Shown one piece after another: positions 1 through 9,200 of a stretch of 43,155 bases of DNA. The notes under the pieces are model-generated. The model made no database searches. It was not told where the DNA came from and saw only the letters and a program-made list of their open reading frames with translations. The first letter of the stretch is position 1. Every line of letters starts with the position of its first letter. Source of the stretch: Nostoc sp. KVJ20 (lineage in GTDB: Bacteria > Cyanobacteriota > Cyanobacteriia > Cyanobacteriales > Nostocaceae); assembly GCF_001712795.1 (NCBI RefSeq), contig NZ_KV757639.1:1-43155 (forward strand). Reading direction: 5' to 3'. A program made the position numbers and the translations under genes.

Positions 1-39
1 ACCAGACTGAGAAATGCTATACTTGTTTAGATAACATCC

Positions 40-162
40 AATACGGTTCGGTTAAAGGGGAAAGGGAAAAGGGGAAAGGTTTTGAATACATCCTTTACCC
101 TTTTCCCCTTACCCTTTCCCCAGACCACAAGGAAAATGAAAAATGCTTATCCGAACTGTATT
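40..162. repeat. Hairpin-forming element with inverted ends
   Basis: The element starts with AATACGGTTCGG (40-51) and ends with CCGAACTGTATT (151-162), which are inverted copies with one mismatch. Inside, a G/A-rich block of GGGGAAAGG units (57-80) faces a complementary C/T-rich block (about 94-120), so the whole 123 bp can fold on itself. A related copy lies at about 20969-21100. It has no coding capacity. A MITE-like or REP-like dispersed element is the simplest reading. Confidence 0.6.
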
Positions 163-208
163 GATATACCTGTTTGTAATAGGATACTTAGCAACCAATA
201 CGTTTTAG

Positions 209-681
209 TTAAGGACTCCTGGTAAAATATTTTTGTTTTTTGAGACGCGATAAATCGCCGTCTCTACAAACGACTAAAAAGCGGTCATCTGGAGAAAAAA
301 GAAAGTGAAAAGGCCCAGACATTCGTCTGTTTAGAAGTTCGCAGATTTGTGTCATCTCTGGATAGGCATACAAGGACACGCCATCTGGATACTTGTAAGA
401 GAAGAATTTCGTCTCATTGTGCGAGAAGCCATAAATTCTCTTAGGAAAACGGTAAATTTGTTGACCTGTAGCTAAATTCCAAAAAATAGCATGGTCTTTT
501 TGGCAAGCAGCAACAGTTCTACCACCATCTAGGAGAAATACTTCTCTAACTACAACCCCTTTATCCATTTCAAAGGTACGAATCACCTTAGAAGAAGTAA
601 TTTCCCTGACAGTTACTTGCCCTTGTCAATTGCCACTAACTTGGTAGCCACCTGCTTGCATAGGTTTACTTCATCAGACAT
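209..681 (-). pseudogene. WD40-repeat protein remnant, frameshifted and truncated
   Basis: An ATG at 681 opens a frame reading MSDEVNLCKQVATKLVAIDKG and then stops after KGK. One base out of phase, from about 628, the reading continues as GQVTVREITSSKVIRTFEMDKG and runs to the stop at 209. Joining the two frames with one inserted G gives continuous WD40-like sequence, including a blade with LATGQQIYRF and another with FSPDDRFLVV. The end of the frame, after VVCRDGDL, is encoded by a dispersed palindromic repeat (about 241-269), so the C-terminus is probably not original. A full WD40 propeller needs about 300 residues or more, so this is a fragment with at least one frameshift. It lies downstream of recN on the same strand. 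The original role cannot be told. A sequencing error would explain the frameshift but not the truncation. Confidence 0.6.
241..269. repeat. GAGACG-type palindromic dispersed repeat, copy 1
   Basis: The copy reads GAGACGCGATAAATCG followed by CCGTCTCTACAA, an imperfect hairpin. The same unit recurs at 11125-11154 and, inverted, at 21933-21960. Related palindromes lie at 11024-11053 and 42971-42998. Here it forms the 3' end of the broken WD40 frame. Confidence 0.7.
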
Positions 682-704
682 AATTGCCTCGCTCTGCTGT
701 AATA

Positions 705-2453
705 TCAATTTTGCTCCCGGTGACGGTGGTTTGCAGCTTGTAATAACAGAGATTCTGCAAAAGCGATCGCATCGCTTGCAGATTTACCACCAGCTAACTG
801 CGCTAATTCTTCCCGGCGAGTGGTTAAATTATCTAAAGTAGTAACTCTGACAACAGTACGCTGTTCAGCATTTCCATTGTTGGCTTTTTTACCCTTACTT
901 GGATTAATAGTTTGCTTATCTACGCGGAAATGCCGATCAGCCATTGCCGCAACTAAAGGCTGGTGGGTAACACATAACACTTGGTTGCGTTGACTTAGCT
1001 GGTGTAATTTTTCCGCGATCGCTTGGGCTACCCTTCCCGAAACCCCGACATCAATTTCATCAAAAACCATCGTTCCAGCCACGTCAACCTGAGAAAAACA
1101 AGCTTTCAGCGCCAGTAAAAAGCGGCTCATTTCCCCGCCAGAGGCAACTTCCGTTAAAGGTTGCAGTGGTTCTCCAGGGTTGGAACTAAATGTAAAGGTA
1201 ATTTTATCTGCTCCCATCGCAGTTGGGAAAGCTGGTAATATTTCAACCAGAAACTTCACCTTTTCCATCGCTAGGGGCTTGAGTTCAGCTATCAAACGTG
1301 ATTCTAAATTAGCAGCCGCCTTACTCCGCAGTTGAGTTAACTGATTAGTTGCTTGGGTGAGTTTTTCAAAACACGCCTTTTCTTGCTGTTCCAAGTTTTC
1401 AATAGATTGTTCGCTGTCGTTAAGTTGGGCCAATTCCCCTTGGATACGTTGGTAATAAGCGATCGCTTCTGTAAGTGTCGGCCCATACTTGCGGCAAATT
1501 TGCTTTAATTCCTGAATCCGTTCTTCCACCTCTTCCAACCGCTGCGGATCGGCTTCCAAACCATCCCCATAAGCATTAATTTGCCTTCCCACTTCCATTA
1601 CCGCAGCTTGGGCGTCCCGCACCAATTCCAACAAATGTTGTAGTTGGGTATCGTATTCCACCATGTCATTTAATATCGCCTCACTGTCTCCCAATAAATC
1701 ACCTGCGGCGGGAGTTTCATGATCGTTTTGATACAAAGCCTGATAAACTTTGTAACTCATCTGTTGCAAATCGACAACATGATTTAGGCGTTCCCGTTCT
1801 TGTCCCAATTGTTCCAATTCATTTGGTTCACTGAGATTGGCTGCTCCCAATTCCTGCACTTGATAAGTCAGCAAGTCGAGTTGTTGCAACCTTTCCCGTT
1901 CTGATGTCCGGCGTTTTTCTAGTGCTAAATGTGCCTGTTGGTAAGTACTAAAGCTCGTGGCAACTTTATGACGTTGCTGCATTAGAGAGTCGCCGCCATA
2001 TAAATCCAACCAGTCCCGGACTTGGGCAGATTGTCCTACTTGTACCGTTTGACCTTGAGCAGTAATTTCCACCAAGCGATCGCGCATTCCTCCCATAATC
2101 TGGCGATTTACCAACACACCATTCACCCGCGATCGACTGCGGATATTACTAGCGGTGGCTGTGATTTCTCGGCTTATGACTACAGAATTTTCATCAAGTA
2201 AATCTATTTCTTGTTCGGTCAACCAAGCTGCTAGAGGGGCGTTTGAGGTGAAAGTCGCTTCCACCATCGCCCGACTTGTTCCTGTACGAATGACTCGACT
2301 AGAAACTTTACCTCCTAAAGCGGCATCAATGGCATCCAAGATAATCGATTTTCCAGCGCCGGTTTCACCTGTCAACACATTTAGTCCCGCGCCAAATTCC
2401 AATTCCAGTTGGTCAATTAGGGCAAAGTTTTCGATTCGCAGACAGAGCAACAT
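705..2453 (-). CDS. recN: DNA repair protein RecN
   Basis: RecN is an SMC-like ATPase of recombinational double-strand break repair that binds DNA ends in the cytoplasm. The 582-residue length is normal for the family. The N-terminus reads LRIENFALIDQLELEFGAGL, followed by Walker A GETGAGKS at residues 29-36. A long central part is rich in Glu, Gln and Leu (coiled coil, about 160-390). The ABC signature region EVASGGEMSRFLLALK and Walker B MVFDEIDVGVSG lie near the C-terminus, with CVTHQP after them. I start at the ATG at 2453, which puts the conserved LRIENFAL at the N-terminus. The frame stays open to 2534, but the extra 27 residues do not resemble the family. The gene appears to stand alone, with the broken WD40 gene downstream on the same strand. 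Confidence 0.95.
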   Translation of the reverse strand: MLLCLRIENFALIDQLELEFGAGLNVLTGETGAGKSIILDAIDAALGGKVSSRVIRTGTSRAMVEATFTSNAPLAAWLTEQEIDLLDENSVVISREITATASNIRSRSRVNGVLVNRQIMGGMRDRLVEITAQGQTVQVGQSAQVRDWLDLYGGDSLMQQRHKVATSFSTYQQAHLALEKRRTSERERLQQLDLLTYQVQELGAANLSEPNELEQLGQERERLNHVVDLQQMSYKVYQALYQNDHETPAAGDLLGDSEAILNDMVEYDTQLQHLLELVRDAQAAVMEVGRQINAYGDGLEADPQRLEEVEERIQELKQICRKYGPTLTEAIAYYQRIQGELAQLNDSEQSIENLEQQEKACFEKLTQATNQLTQLRSKAAANLESRLIAELKPLAMEKVKFLVEILPAFPTAMGADKITFTFSSNPGEPLQPLTEVASGGEMSRFLLALKACFSQVDVAGTMVFDEIDVGVSGRVAQAIAEKLHQLSQRNQVLCVTHQPLVAAMADRHFRVDKQTINPSKGKKANNGNAEQRTVVRVTTLDNLTTRREELAQLAGGKSASDAIAFAESLLLQAANHRHREQN

Positions 2454-2709
2454 CAAGCCAAATTCTCCATGAGGGCAGATGCGAGATACTTCTAACTTAC
2501 AAGACAATAAGCATGAGCTTTCAGCAACTAGCAATACCTACTACTATTGAACTAGTATGCCCGTTTAAGTGTAGCAGACCTATTAGCACTATGAGCAGGG
2601 AGAAATGAGGAAGAAATAACGAATGCCCAATGCCCCATTTCCAATTCCCAATTTCTAAACATATTGTTACAATACTTAATGTGATCGTTCTGAACTGGTA
2701 GCCTTCTTC

Positions 2710-4722
2710 ATGATTGTTAAGACACTTCCCCCTAGTTCCCAACTGATTCAGGAGGACAGTAGCAACGGCACAAATCGCCGAGGCGAACTGGACGTTATTG
2801 ATATAGTGCCAGAAGATAATGGTACACAAGGCTTGGTTGTGCGTAGGCGTAGCCCATCGCAGACATCAGCATCCCTGTTAGCTGCCCAAAAGCTCAGGAC
2901 AACTGCTCAACCAGAGACGCTTTACGATCCCGTAGGCATAGCCGCGCATTACCAAAATAGAAAACTGCAAGTTGTACGGCGGATTTTCGCCGTGTTGGGG
3001 CCGACCCTATCTTTTGCTTTTGGGTTGTGGTCGGATAGTAAACGGGGAATTGTCGTCAAAAATGATCGCCGCCGAGCCACTCAGTTACGAGAATTACTGA
3101 CGCAACTGGGGCCTGCTTACATCAAAATTGGACAAGCTTTGTCCACCAGACCGGATCTAGTTCCTCCCGTATACCTAGAAGAATTAACTAGGCTACAAGA
3201 CCAATTACCACCTTTTCCCAACGAAATTGCCTACCAGTTTATCAAAGAAGAATTAGGCGCACCTCCAGAAGAGGTTTACGCCGAACTCTCAGCCCAGCCA
3301 ATTGCTGCGGCTTCCTTGGGGCAAGTTTATAAAGGTAAGCTAAAAACTGGTGAAGAAGTCGCTGTTAAAGTTCAACGCCCTGACTTAAGAGAGGGGATCA
3401 CCATTGACTTGTATATCTTGCGTAACCTCGCTGCTTGGGTGCAGAAAAAGGTCAAACGGGTAAGAAGTGACCTAGTTGGGATTCTTGATGAATTAGGCGA
3501 TCGCATCTTTGAAGAGATGGACTACATCCATGAGGGCGAGAATGCCGAACGATTTTTCGAGCTATATGGTCACATAAAAGACATATACGTACCGGAAATT
3601 TACTGGGAATATACCAATCGTCGCGTCTTGACGATGGAGTGGATTAACGGCACTAAATTAACCCAGACAGAAGAAATTAGCGCCCAAGGTATAGATGCTC
3701 GTTATCTAATTGAAGTGGGTGTGCAGTGTTCCCTGCGCCAGCTGCTAGAACATGGATTTTTCCATGCAGATCCCCACCCTGGTAATTTGTTAGCGACAAC
3801 TGATGGTAAATTAGCTTATCTCGACTTTGGAATGATGAGCGAGATCAAGCCACCACAGCGTTATGGTTTGATTGAAGCGATCGTCCATGTCGTCAACCGC
3901 GACTTTGAAGGATTAGCAAAGGACTACGTTAAGTTAGATTTCTTATCACCAGAAACCGATTTAACACCAATTATCCCAGCTTTTGCAAGAGTCTTTGCTG
4001 ATGCCGAAGGAGCCAGTGTTGCCGATCTTAATATTAAAAGCATCACCGATGAACTATCTGCTTTGATGTATGAATATCCTTTCCGCGTACCGCCTTACTA
4101 CGCTCTAATTATTCGCTCACTCGTGACACTGGAAGGTATTGCAATATTTATAGATCCGAACTTTAAAGTCCTCAGTGAAGCTTATCCCTACGTTTCTAAA
4201 CGCCTGTTAACCGACTCAGCACCGCAATTAAGAGCATCATTGCAAGATTTGCTATTTAAAGATGGGCGATTTCGCTGGAATCGCTTAGAGAACTTGTTAA
4301 AAAATGCCCGCAATAGTCAAGACTACGACTTTAATTTAGTGCTGAATCAGGGAATAGAATTTTTGTCATCTGAACGCGGTGCTTTTATTCGTGACAAACT
4401 AGTAGATGAATCTATCAACGGACTTGATGCTTTAGGTAAAAATGTTTTGCATAACTTTACCTCCCTGTTGCGGGAACGGGTAGGATTGACAGCAGTTAAT
4501 GAAACTCCAGCGGCCACAGTTGAGCAACAACAAACGTTGCAGCATATCAAACGTATATTGGGCATTCTTCAAGAAACAAGAGGCTTTGACCCAGTGCAAC
4601 TAGCGTCCCAAATTGCCCAGTTATTGGTAAATTCAGATGTACAACGTTTGGGTCAACAAATTGCTAGTCGCTTCACGCAAAAAGCAATAGCCAGGTTAAT
4701 TCGGCAATTATTGATAACGTAG
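2710..4722 (+). CDS. AarF/ABC1/UbiB-family atypical protein kinase
   Basis: This is a 670-residue member of the ABC1/UbiB kinase-like family, whose members in bacteria and plastids are linked to quinone and prenyl-lipid metabolism. All family marks are visible: KIGQ motif at 139-142, Ala-rich nucleotide loop AAASLGQVY at 199-207, probable ATP-binding Lys220 (VAVKVQRP), HADPHPGN at 352-359 and the DFG-like YLDFGMM around Asp372. The C-terminal 200 residues are helical and end in hydrophobic and basic segments, which suggests membrane association. The first 70 residues are variable and partly encoded by short dispersed repeats (GTAGGCGTAGCC at about 2844; GTAGGCATAGCC at about 2932). Cyanobacteria carry several paralogues, so a specific substrate cannot be assigned. 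The gene converges with cysC on a perfect hairpin. Confidence 0.93.
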   Translation: MIVKTLPPSSQLIQEDSSNGTNRRGELDVIDIVPEDNGTQGLVVRRRSPSQTSASLLAAQKLRTTAQPETLYDPVGIAAHYQNRKLQVVRRIFAVLGPTLSFAFGLWSDSKRGIVVKNDRRRATQLRELLTQLGPAYIKIGQALSTRPDLVPPVYLEELTRLQDQLPPFPNEIAYQFIKEELGAPPEEVYAELSAQPIAAASLGQVYKGKLKTGEEVAVKVQRPDLREGITIDLYILRNLAAWVQKKVKRVRSDLVGILDELGDRIFEEMDYIHEGENAERFFELYGHIKDIYVPEIYWEYTNRRVLTMEWINGTKLTQTEEISAQGIDARYLIEVGVQCSLRQLLEHGFFHADPHPGNLLATTDGKLAYLDFGMMSEIKPPQRYGLIEAIVHVVNRDFEGLAKDYVKLDFLSPETDLTPIIPAFARVFADAEGASVADLNIKSITDELSALMYEYPFRVPPYYALIIRSLVTLEGIAIFIDPNFKVLSEAYPYVSKRLLTDSAPQLRASLQDLLFKDGRFRWNRLENLLKNARNSQDYDFNLVLNQGIEFLSSERGAFIRDKLVDESINGLDALGKNVLHNFTSLLRERVGLTAVNETPAATVEQQQTLQHIKRILGILQETRGFDPVQLASQIAQLLVNSDVQRLGQQIASRFTQKAIARLIRQLLIT

Positions 4723-4728
4723 TAAAAG

Positions 4729-4759
4729 TTATGAGTTAAAAACTTTCTTTAACTCATAA
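4729..4759. terminator. Perfect hairpin between convergent genes
   Basis: TTATGAGTTAAA (4729-4740) and TTTAACTCATAA (4748-4759) form a perfect 12-bp stem with a 7-base loop. It lies just after the AarF-like stop (4722) and covers the cysC stop codon (4754-4756). The stem is A/T-rich and has no long U-run. Its place between converging genes suggests a shared transcript end, but this is inferred. Confidence 0.5.
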
Positions 4760-5308
4760 ATTAATCATTTTAGCAGTTGTATAACCCAATTCTTCCAGCT
4801 TTTCTAAAACCTTAGTTGCACTTTCAACAATGCTTTCTTGGTTAGTTTTGCATTCGACTTCAGGACTGAGTGGTATTTCATAAGGATCATCAATACCAGT
4901 AAAGTGCTTAATTTCCCCGGATCTAGCTTTTTTATATAACCCTTTCACATCTCGCTGTTCACAAACTTCTAATGATGCATTGACGTACACTTCAATGAAA
5001 GATGGAATACTTTGGCGCACTTCTTCCCGAATTTTGCGGTAAGGAGAAATGGCTGAAATCAATACAATTACATTATTTCTGGCCAGAAGGCTAGCCACAA
5101 AGCCAATGCGCCGAATATTCTCTTCTCGATCCTCTTTACTGAAACCCAACCCTTTGCATAAGTTTTGACGTATCGCGTCGCCATCCAAAACTTCAACTCT
5201 ATATCCCTGTATCCGCAGTTCCTTCTCTACGAATTGACAGATAGTAGTTTTACCTGCACCACTTAAGCCAGTGAACCATATTGTCATACCATATTCTTTT
5301 TGTCTCAT
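4754..5308 (-). CDS. cysC: Adenylyl-sulfate (APS) kinase
   Basis: CysC phosphorylates adenosine 5'-phosphosulfate to PAPS with ATP in sulfate assimilation, in the cytoplasm. With the start used here the protein has 184 residues. It shows Walker A GLSGAGKT (14-21), DGDAIRQNLC, the RIGFVASLLARN segment, and the APS-kinase element YVNASLEVCEQRDVKGLYKKAR followed by FTGIDDPYE. I chose the ATG at 5308 because GGAGG stands 4 bases upstream of it. An ATG at 5287 would still keep all motifs, and the open frame begins with GTG at 5344. No other sulfur-assimilation gene is in the window, so its pathway context is not local. Confidence 0.92.
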   Translation of the reverse strand: MRQKEYGMTIWFTGLSGAGKTTICQFVEKELRIQGYRVEVLDGDAIRQNLCKGLGFSKEDREENIRRIGFVASLLARNNVIVLISAISPYRKIREEVRQSIPSFIEVYVNASLEVCEQRDVKGLYKKARSGEIKHFTGIDDPYEIPLSPEVECKTNQESIVESATKVLEKLEELGYTTAKMINL

Positions 5309-5340
5309 CCTACCTCCGCTGTAGACTTCAAATGGCACAC

Positions 5341-5358
5341 CCAAAAAAGCTTTTTTGG
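5341..5358. promoter_or_regulatory. Perfect 18-bp palindrome upstream of cysC
   Basis: CCAAAAAAGCTTTTTTGG is a perfect palindrome with no spacer, 33 bases upstream of the chosen cysC start. It could be a dimeric-repressor operator or a cruciform-prone tract. The sequence shows only the symmetry. Confidence 0.3.
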
Positions 5359-5799
5359 ATAATGTCAGGTCAAATAATAATTTTATTTTTAAAATCTTTT
5401 TTTAGCAGGAATTTCGGGCGTCGCTTGGCGACTAGTATCAGTCTTGCTACTTTTACTTCTACTAATTTCGAGCAAAGGAATCGCACTTACACGTATATCG
5501 CTTCAATATTTAATACAGCGACTAGCGATGTCTACGATGAGCTATGCCTACGCACTTGCTCAAGCCTAACAACGGGCTTTATGGCTATAAAAAACAAAAA
5601 CTGCTAACCTAGGCTTCAAATTCTTGAAGTTTTGACCAAGCTTTATATTCAGTATATATACAGGTTTATTTTAAAGAAATAGTCTTTATTATGACAATAG
5701 TCTATTAAATAAGACTTAGCATTAGGACATTATAAAAAACTAAGTTCAAAATGTTTACAAAGTTAAATACAGTGCAGTTTTATAGCTGCGCGAACTTTC
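5359..5799. other. Intergenic region, no gene seen
   Basis: This is A/T-rich sequence with no convincing coding frame. A copy of the short cyanobacterial repeat GAGCTATGCCTACGC lies at about 5538. A weak hairpin AAGCC-loop-GGGCTT lies at about 5564-5580. The open frame at 5281-5607 overlaps the start of cysC on the other strand and has no protein-like features. Confidence 0.5.
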
Positions 5800-6189
5800 A
5801 TCAGGGGGCGATTCCTTTGGATTGCTTTCCTAGTAAAAGTTTGTTTTTTGACAATGATGGCACACTTAGTGGTCTATCTCATTAATTTTACAGGGTTAGT
5901 TTGCCACGGATGGCATACTTCCCAGGCGACCTCAACATTCACGACCTGGAATTTGGCAGAGAAGGACTATGGATTGTCAACACCCACTTTTTCTGCCTTG
6001 ATTCTAGACTTCAGCTTTGTACCACGCTGGCATCCCAAATTTATTTCCCAATTAGTATCAGAAGATCGGTGCCACCTGAATGGGTTAGCGATGGTTTTGA
6101 ATTAGGAACGAAAAGACATCCGCCAAGCATTTACTGCAGCAGAGTTGAACTACTGGTTGCGATCGAGTGCGGTGATTCCTAATGACTAA
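5800..6189 (+). pseudogene. Decayed TIGR03032-type protein gene
   Basis: Stitched over three frames, the conceptual protein reads IPLDCFPSKSLFFDNDGTL, stop, then LPRMAYFPGDLNIHDLEF, GREGLWIVNTHFFCL, a frame change near 6000, and FSFVPRWHPKFISQLVSEDR followed by CHLNGLAMV. From memory of the family, these blocks match the core of TIGR03032 proteins (FTGDLNIHDL, GLWVVNTRFSCL, FVPRWRPPFIS, AAEDRCHLNGLAMV). There is one internal stop (5881-5883), at least one frameshift, and the C-terminal half is missing. A last fragment, ERKDIRQAFTAAELNYWLRS (to 6189), may come from another gene. The function of the intact family is not established. The pseudogene sits directly before the RTX protein gene, and secreted Ca-binding repeat proteins may be its usual neighbours; that link is inference. 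Confidence 0.75.
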
Positions 6190-6252
6190 GGAATCTGTCT
6201 AATCACAGCGTAATTGTTGAAATCAAATTTTTAGTTTTTTCAGAGGTTTTTC

Positions 6253-9200
6253 ATGGCTGAATTCAAAGTCAATACTGAGAACGCTAGTAATCAAAATAAC
6301 TCCACAGTGGCAATTGATGCAGATGGGGATTTTGTTATCTCCTGGCAAAGCTTTGGTCAGGACGGGTCTGGCTATGGAATATATGCTCAACGCTACAACA
6401 GTTTTGGGGTAGCTCAAGGGAGCGAATTTAAAGTCAATAACACCACCGACAACGACCAAAAGAACCCCATAGTAGCGATGGATGCAGACGGGGACTTTGT
6501 CATTTCCTGGCAAAGCCTGAATCAAGACGGTTCTGGCAATGGAATATATGCCCAACGCTACAACAGTGCTGGGGTGGCTCAAGGGAGCGAATTTAAAGTC
6601 AATACTGAGAACGCTGATCAGCAAAGTAACCCCACATTAGCGATGGATTCAGATGGGGACTTTGTTATCTCCTGGCAAAGCCTGAATCAAGACGGTTCTG
6701 GCTATGGGATATATGCCCAACGCTACAACAGTGCTGGGGTGGCTCAAGGGAGCGAATTTAAAGTTAATACTGAGAACGCTGATCAGCAAAAGAACCCCGT
6801 AGTAGCGATGGATGCAGATGGGGACTTTGTCATTTCCTGGCAAAGTTATCAGGATGGGTCTTACTATGGGATATATGCTCAACGCTACAACAGTGCTGGG
6901 GTAGCTCAAGGGGTCGAATTTCAAGTTAATAACACCACCAACAACGAGCAATCGAACCCCACAGTAGCGATGGATTCAGATGGGGACTTTGTTATTTCCT
7001 GGCAAAGCCTTAATCAAGACGGGTCTAGCTATGGGATATATGCCCGACGCTACAACAGTGCCGGGGTAGCTCAAGGGGTCGAATTCCAAGTCAATAACAT
7101 CACCAACAACGATCAAAAAAACCCAGTAGTAGCAATGGATACAACTGGGGACTTTGTTATTTCCTGGTCTAGCTATGGTCAGGACACATCTTATGATGGG
7201 ATATATGCTCGACGCTACAATAGTGCCGGGGTAGCTCAAGGGGTCGAATTCCAAGTCAATACCTTCACCCCCAACTATCAATCTAACCCCACAATAGCGA
7301 TCGCTCAAGATGATAACTTTGTCATTTCCTGGCAAAGCACTAATCAAGATGGGTCTGGCGATGGCATATATGCCCAACTATACAAAAACAGTGGGGTTCC
7401 CCCGACTATCACTTCTGGTTCTGCCTCTGCCTTGGCATACATTGAGAACGCCATTACAGCCATTGACTCAGGCATCACTGTCAGCGATGCAGACTCCCCC
7501 AACCTTTCCAGTGCCACTGTCAGCATTACCAGTGGTTTTGTCTCTGCTCAAGACACCCTCGCTTTTACCAACCAAAATGGAATTACGGGCAGCTACAACA
7601 ACAGCACAGGGGTTTTAACCTTAACTGGCAGTGCCACTGTTGCTAATTATCAAACCGCACTGCGTTCTATTACTTATACCAACACTAGTGATAATCCCGC
7701 TACTACACCTCGTACCGTTAGCTTTCTAGTTAATGATGGGACTGCTGATAGCACCGCAGTTACCCGTAATATTAACATTACGGCGGTGAATGATGTACCC
7801 ATTGCTACTGCCACCAACTCTGCCCTGGCATATACTGAGAACGCCACTATAGTCATTGACTCAGGCATCACCCTCAGCGATTTAGACTCTGCTAACCTGT
7901 CCAGTGCTACCGTTAGTATTACCAGCGGTTTTGTCCTTGCTCAAGACACCCTTGCCTTTACCAACCAAAATGGAATTACAGGCAACTACAACAGCAGCAC
8001 AGGGGTTTTAACCTTAACTGGCAGTGCCACTGTTGCCAATTATCAAACCGCACTGCGTTCTATTACTTATAACAACAGCAGTGATAACCCCAATACTACA
8101 CCTCGTACCATCAGCTTTTTAGTTAATGATGGGACTGCTAATAGCACCACTGTTACCCGCAATATTAATATTACGGCAGTGAATAGTGCGCCCGTTGCTA
8201 CTGCTACCAACTCCGCCCTGGCATATACTGAGAACGCCACTACAGTCATCGACTCAGGCATCACTGTCAGCGATGCAGACTCCCCCAACCTTTCCAGTGC
8301 CACTGTCAGTATTACCAGTGGTTTTGTCTCTACTCAAGACACCCTCGCCTTCACCAACCAAAATGGAATTACAGGCAACTACAACAGCAGCACAGGCGTT
8401 TTAACTTTAACTGGCAGTGCCACTGTTGCTAATTATCAAACTGCACTACGTTCTATTACTTATATCAACAGCAGTGATAACCCCGCTACTACACCTCGTA
8501 CCGTCAGCTTTCTAGTGAATGATGAGACTGCTAATAGCACCACCGTTACCCGCAATATTAATATTACAGCGGTGAATGATGATCCCGTCGCTGTTAACGA
8601 TAGCATCACCACAAACAAAAATACACCCATTATCATTAGCGCTACTACTTTGTTGAGCAATGATATGGATGCAGATGTCATTGATGTATTGAATATTATT
8701 AGCTTCACTCAACCTAGCCACGGAAGCTTACTTAACAACAACAACGGTACTTACACTTATACGTCCGTCGAAAACTATTATGGCTCCGACAGCTTCACTT
8801 ACACCATAAGTGATGGGCAAGGAGGCAGTAGCACTGCTACCGTCAACTTGACCATTAATGAAGTCACGCCTCCCATTAATGGCACTTCAGGTGCAGATAA
8901 CCTGACTGGTACAGGGATCATGGATATCATCTCAGGGTTGCAGGGCAATGACACCCTCAACGGACTAGGTGATAACGACACTCTCGATGGCGGCGATGGA
9001 AATGATTTCTTAGATGGTGGTACAGGAGATGACAGTCTCATTGGTGGTAAAGGCAATGATACTTATATTGTGGACAGCATCGGGGACACTATTATTGAAG
9101 CCGCCAGTGCAGGCACAGATTTAGTTAAATCTTCAGTGAGTTGGGTGTTGGGAAATAACCTGGAGAACTTGACCCTGACTGGAACCGACGCAATCAATGG

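Noticed and set aside
2521..2829. 102-codon minus-strand frame between recN and the AarF-like gene
   Set aside because: It covers intergenic repeat sequence and the start of the AarF-like gene; the translation shows no family features.
5281..5607. 108-codon plus-strand frame overlapping the cysC start
   Set aside because: It overlaps a well-supported gene, is Ser/Thr/Phe-rich without motifs, and runs into a dispersed repeat.
6223..7377. Antisense frames of 100-133 codons across the N-terminal RTX repeats
   Set aside because: Periodic copies of one antisense reading, without start signals or protein character.
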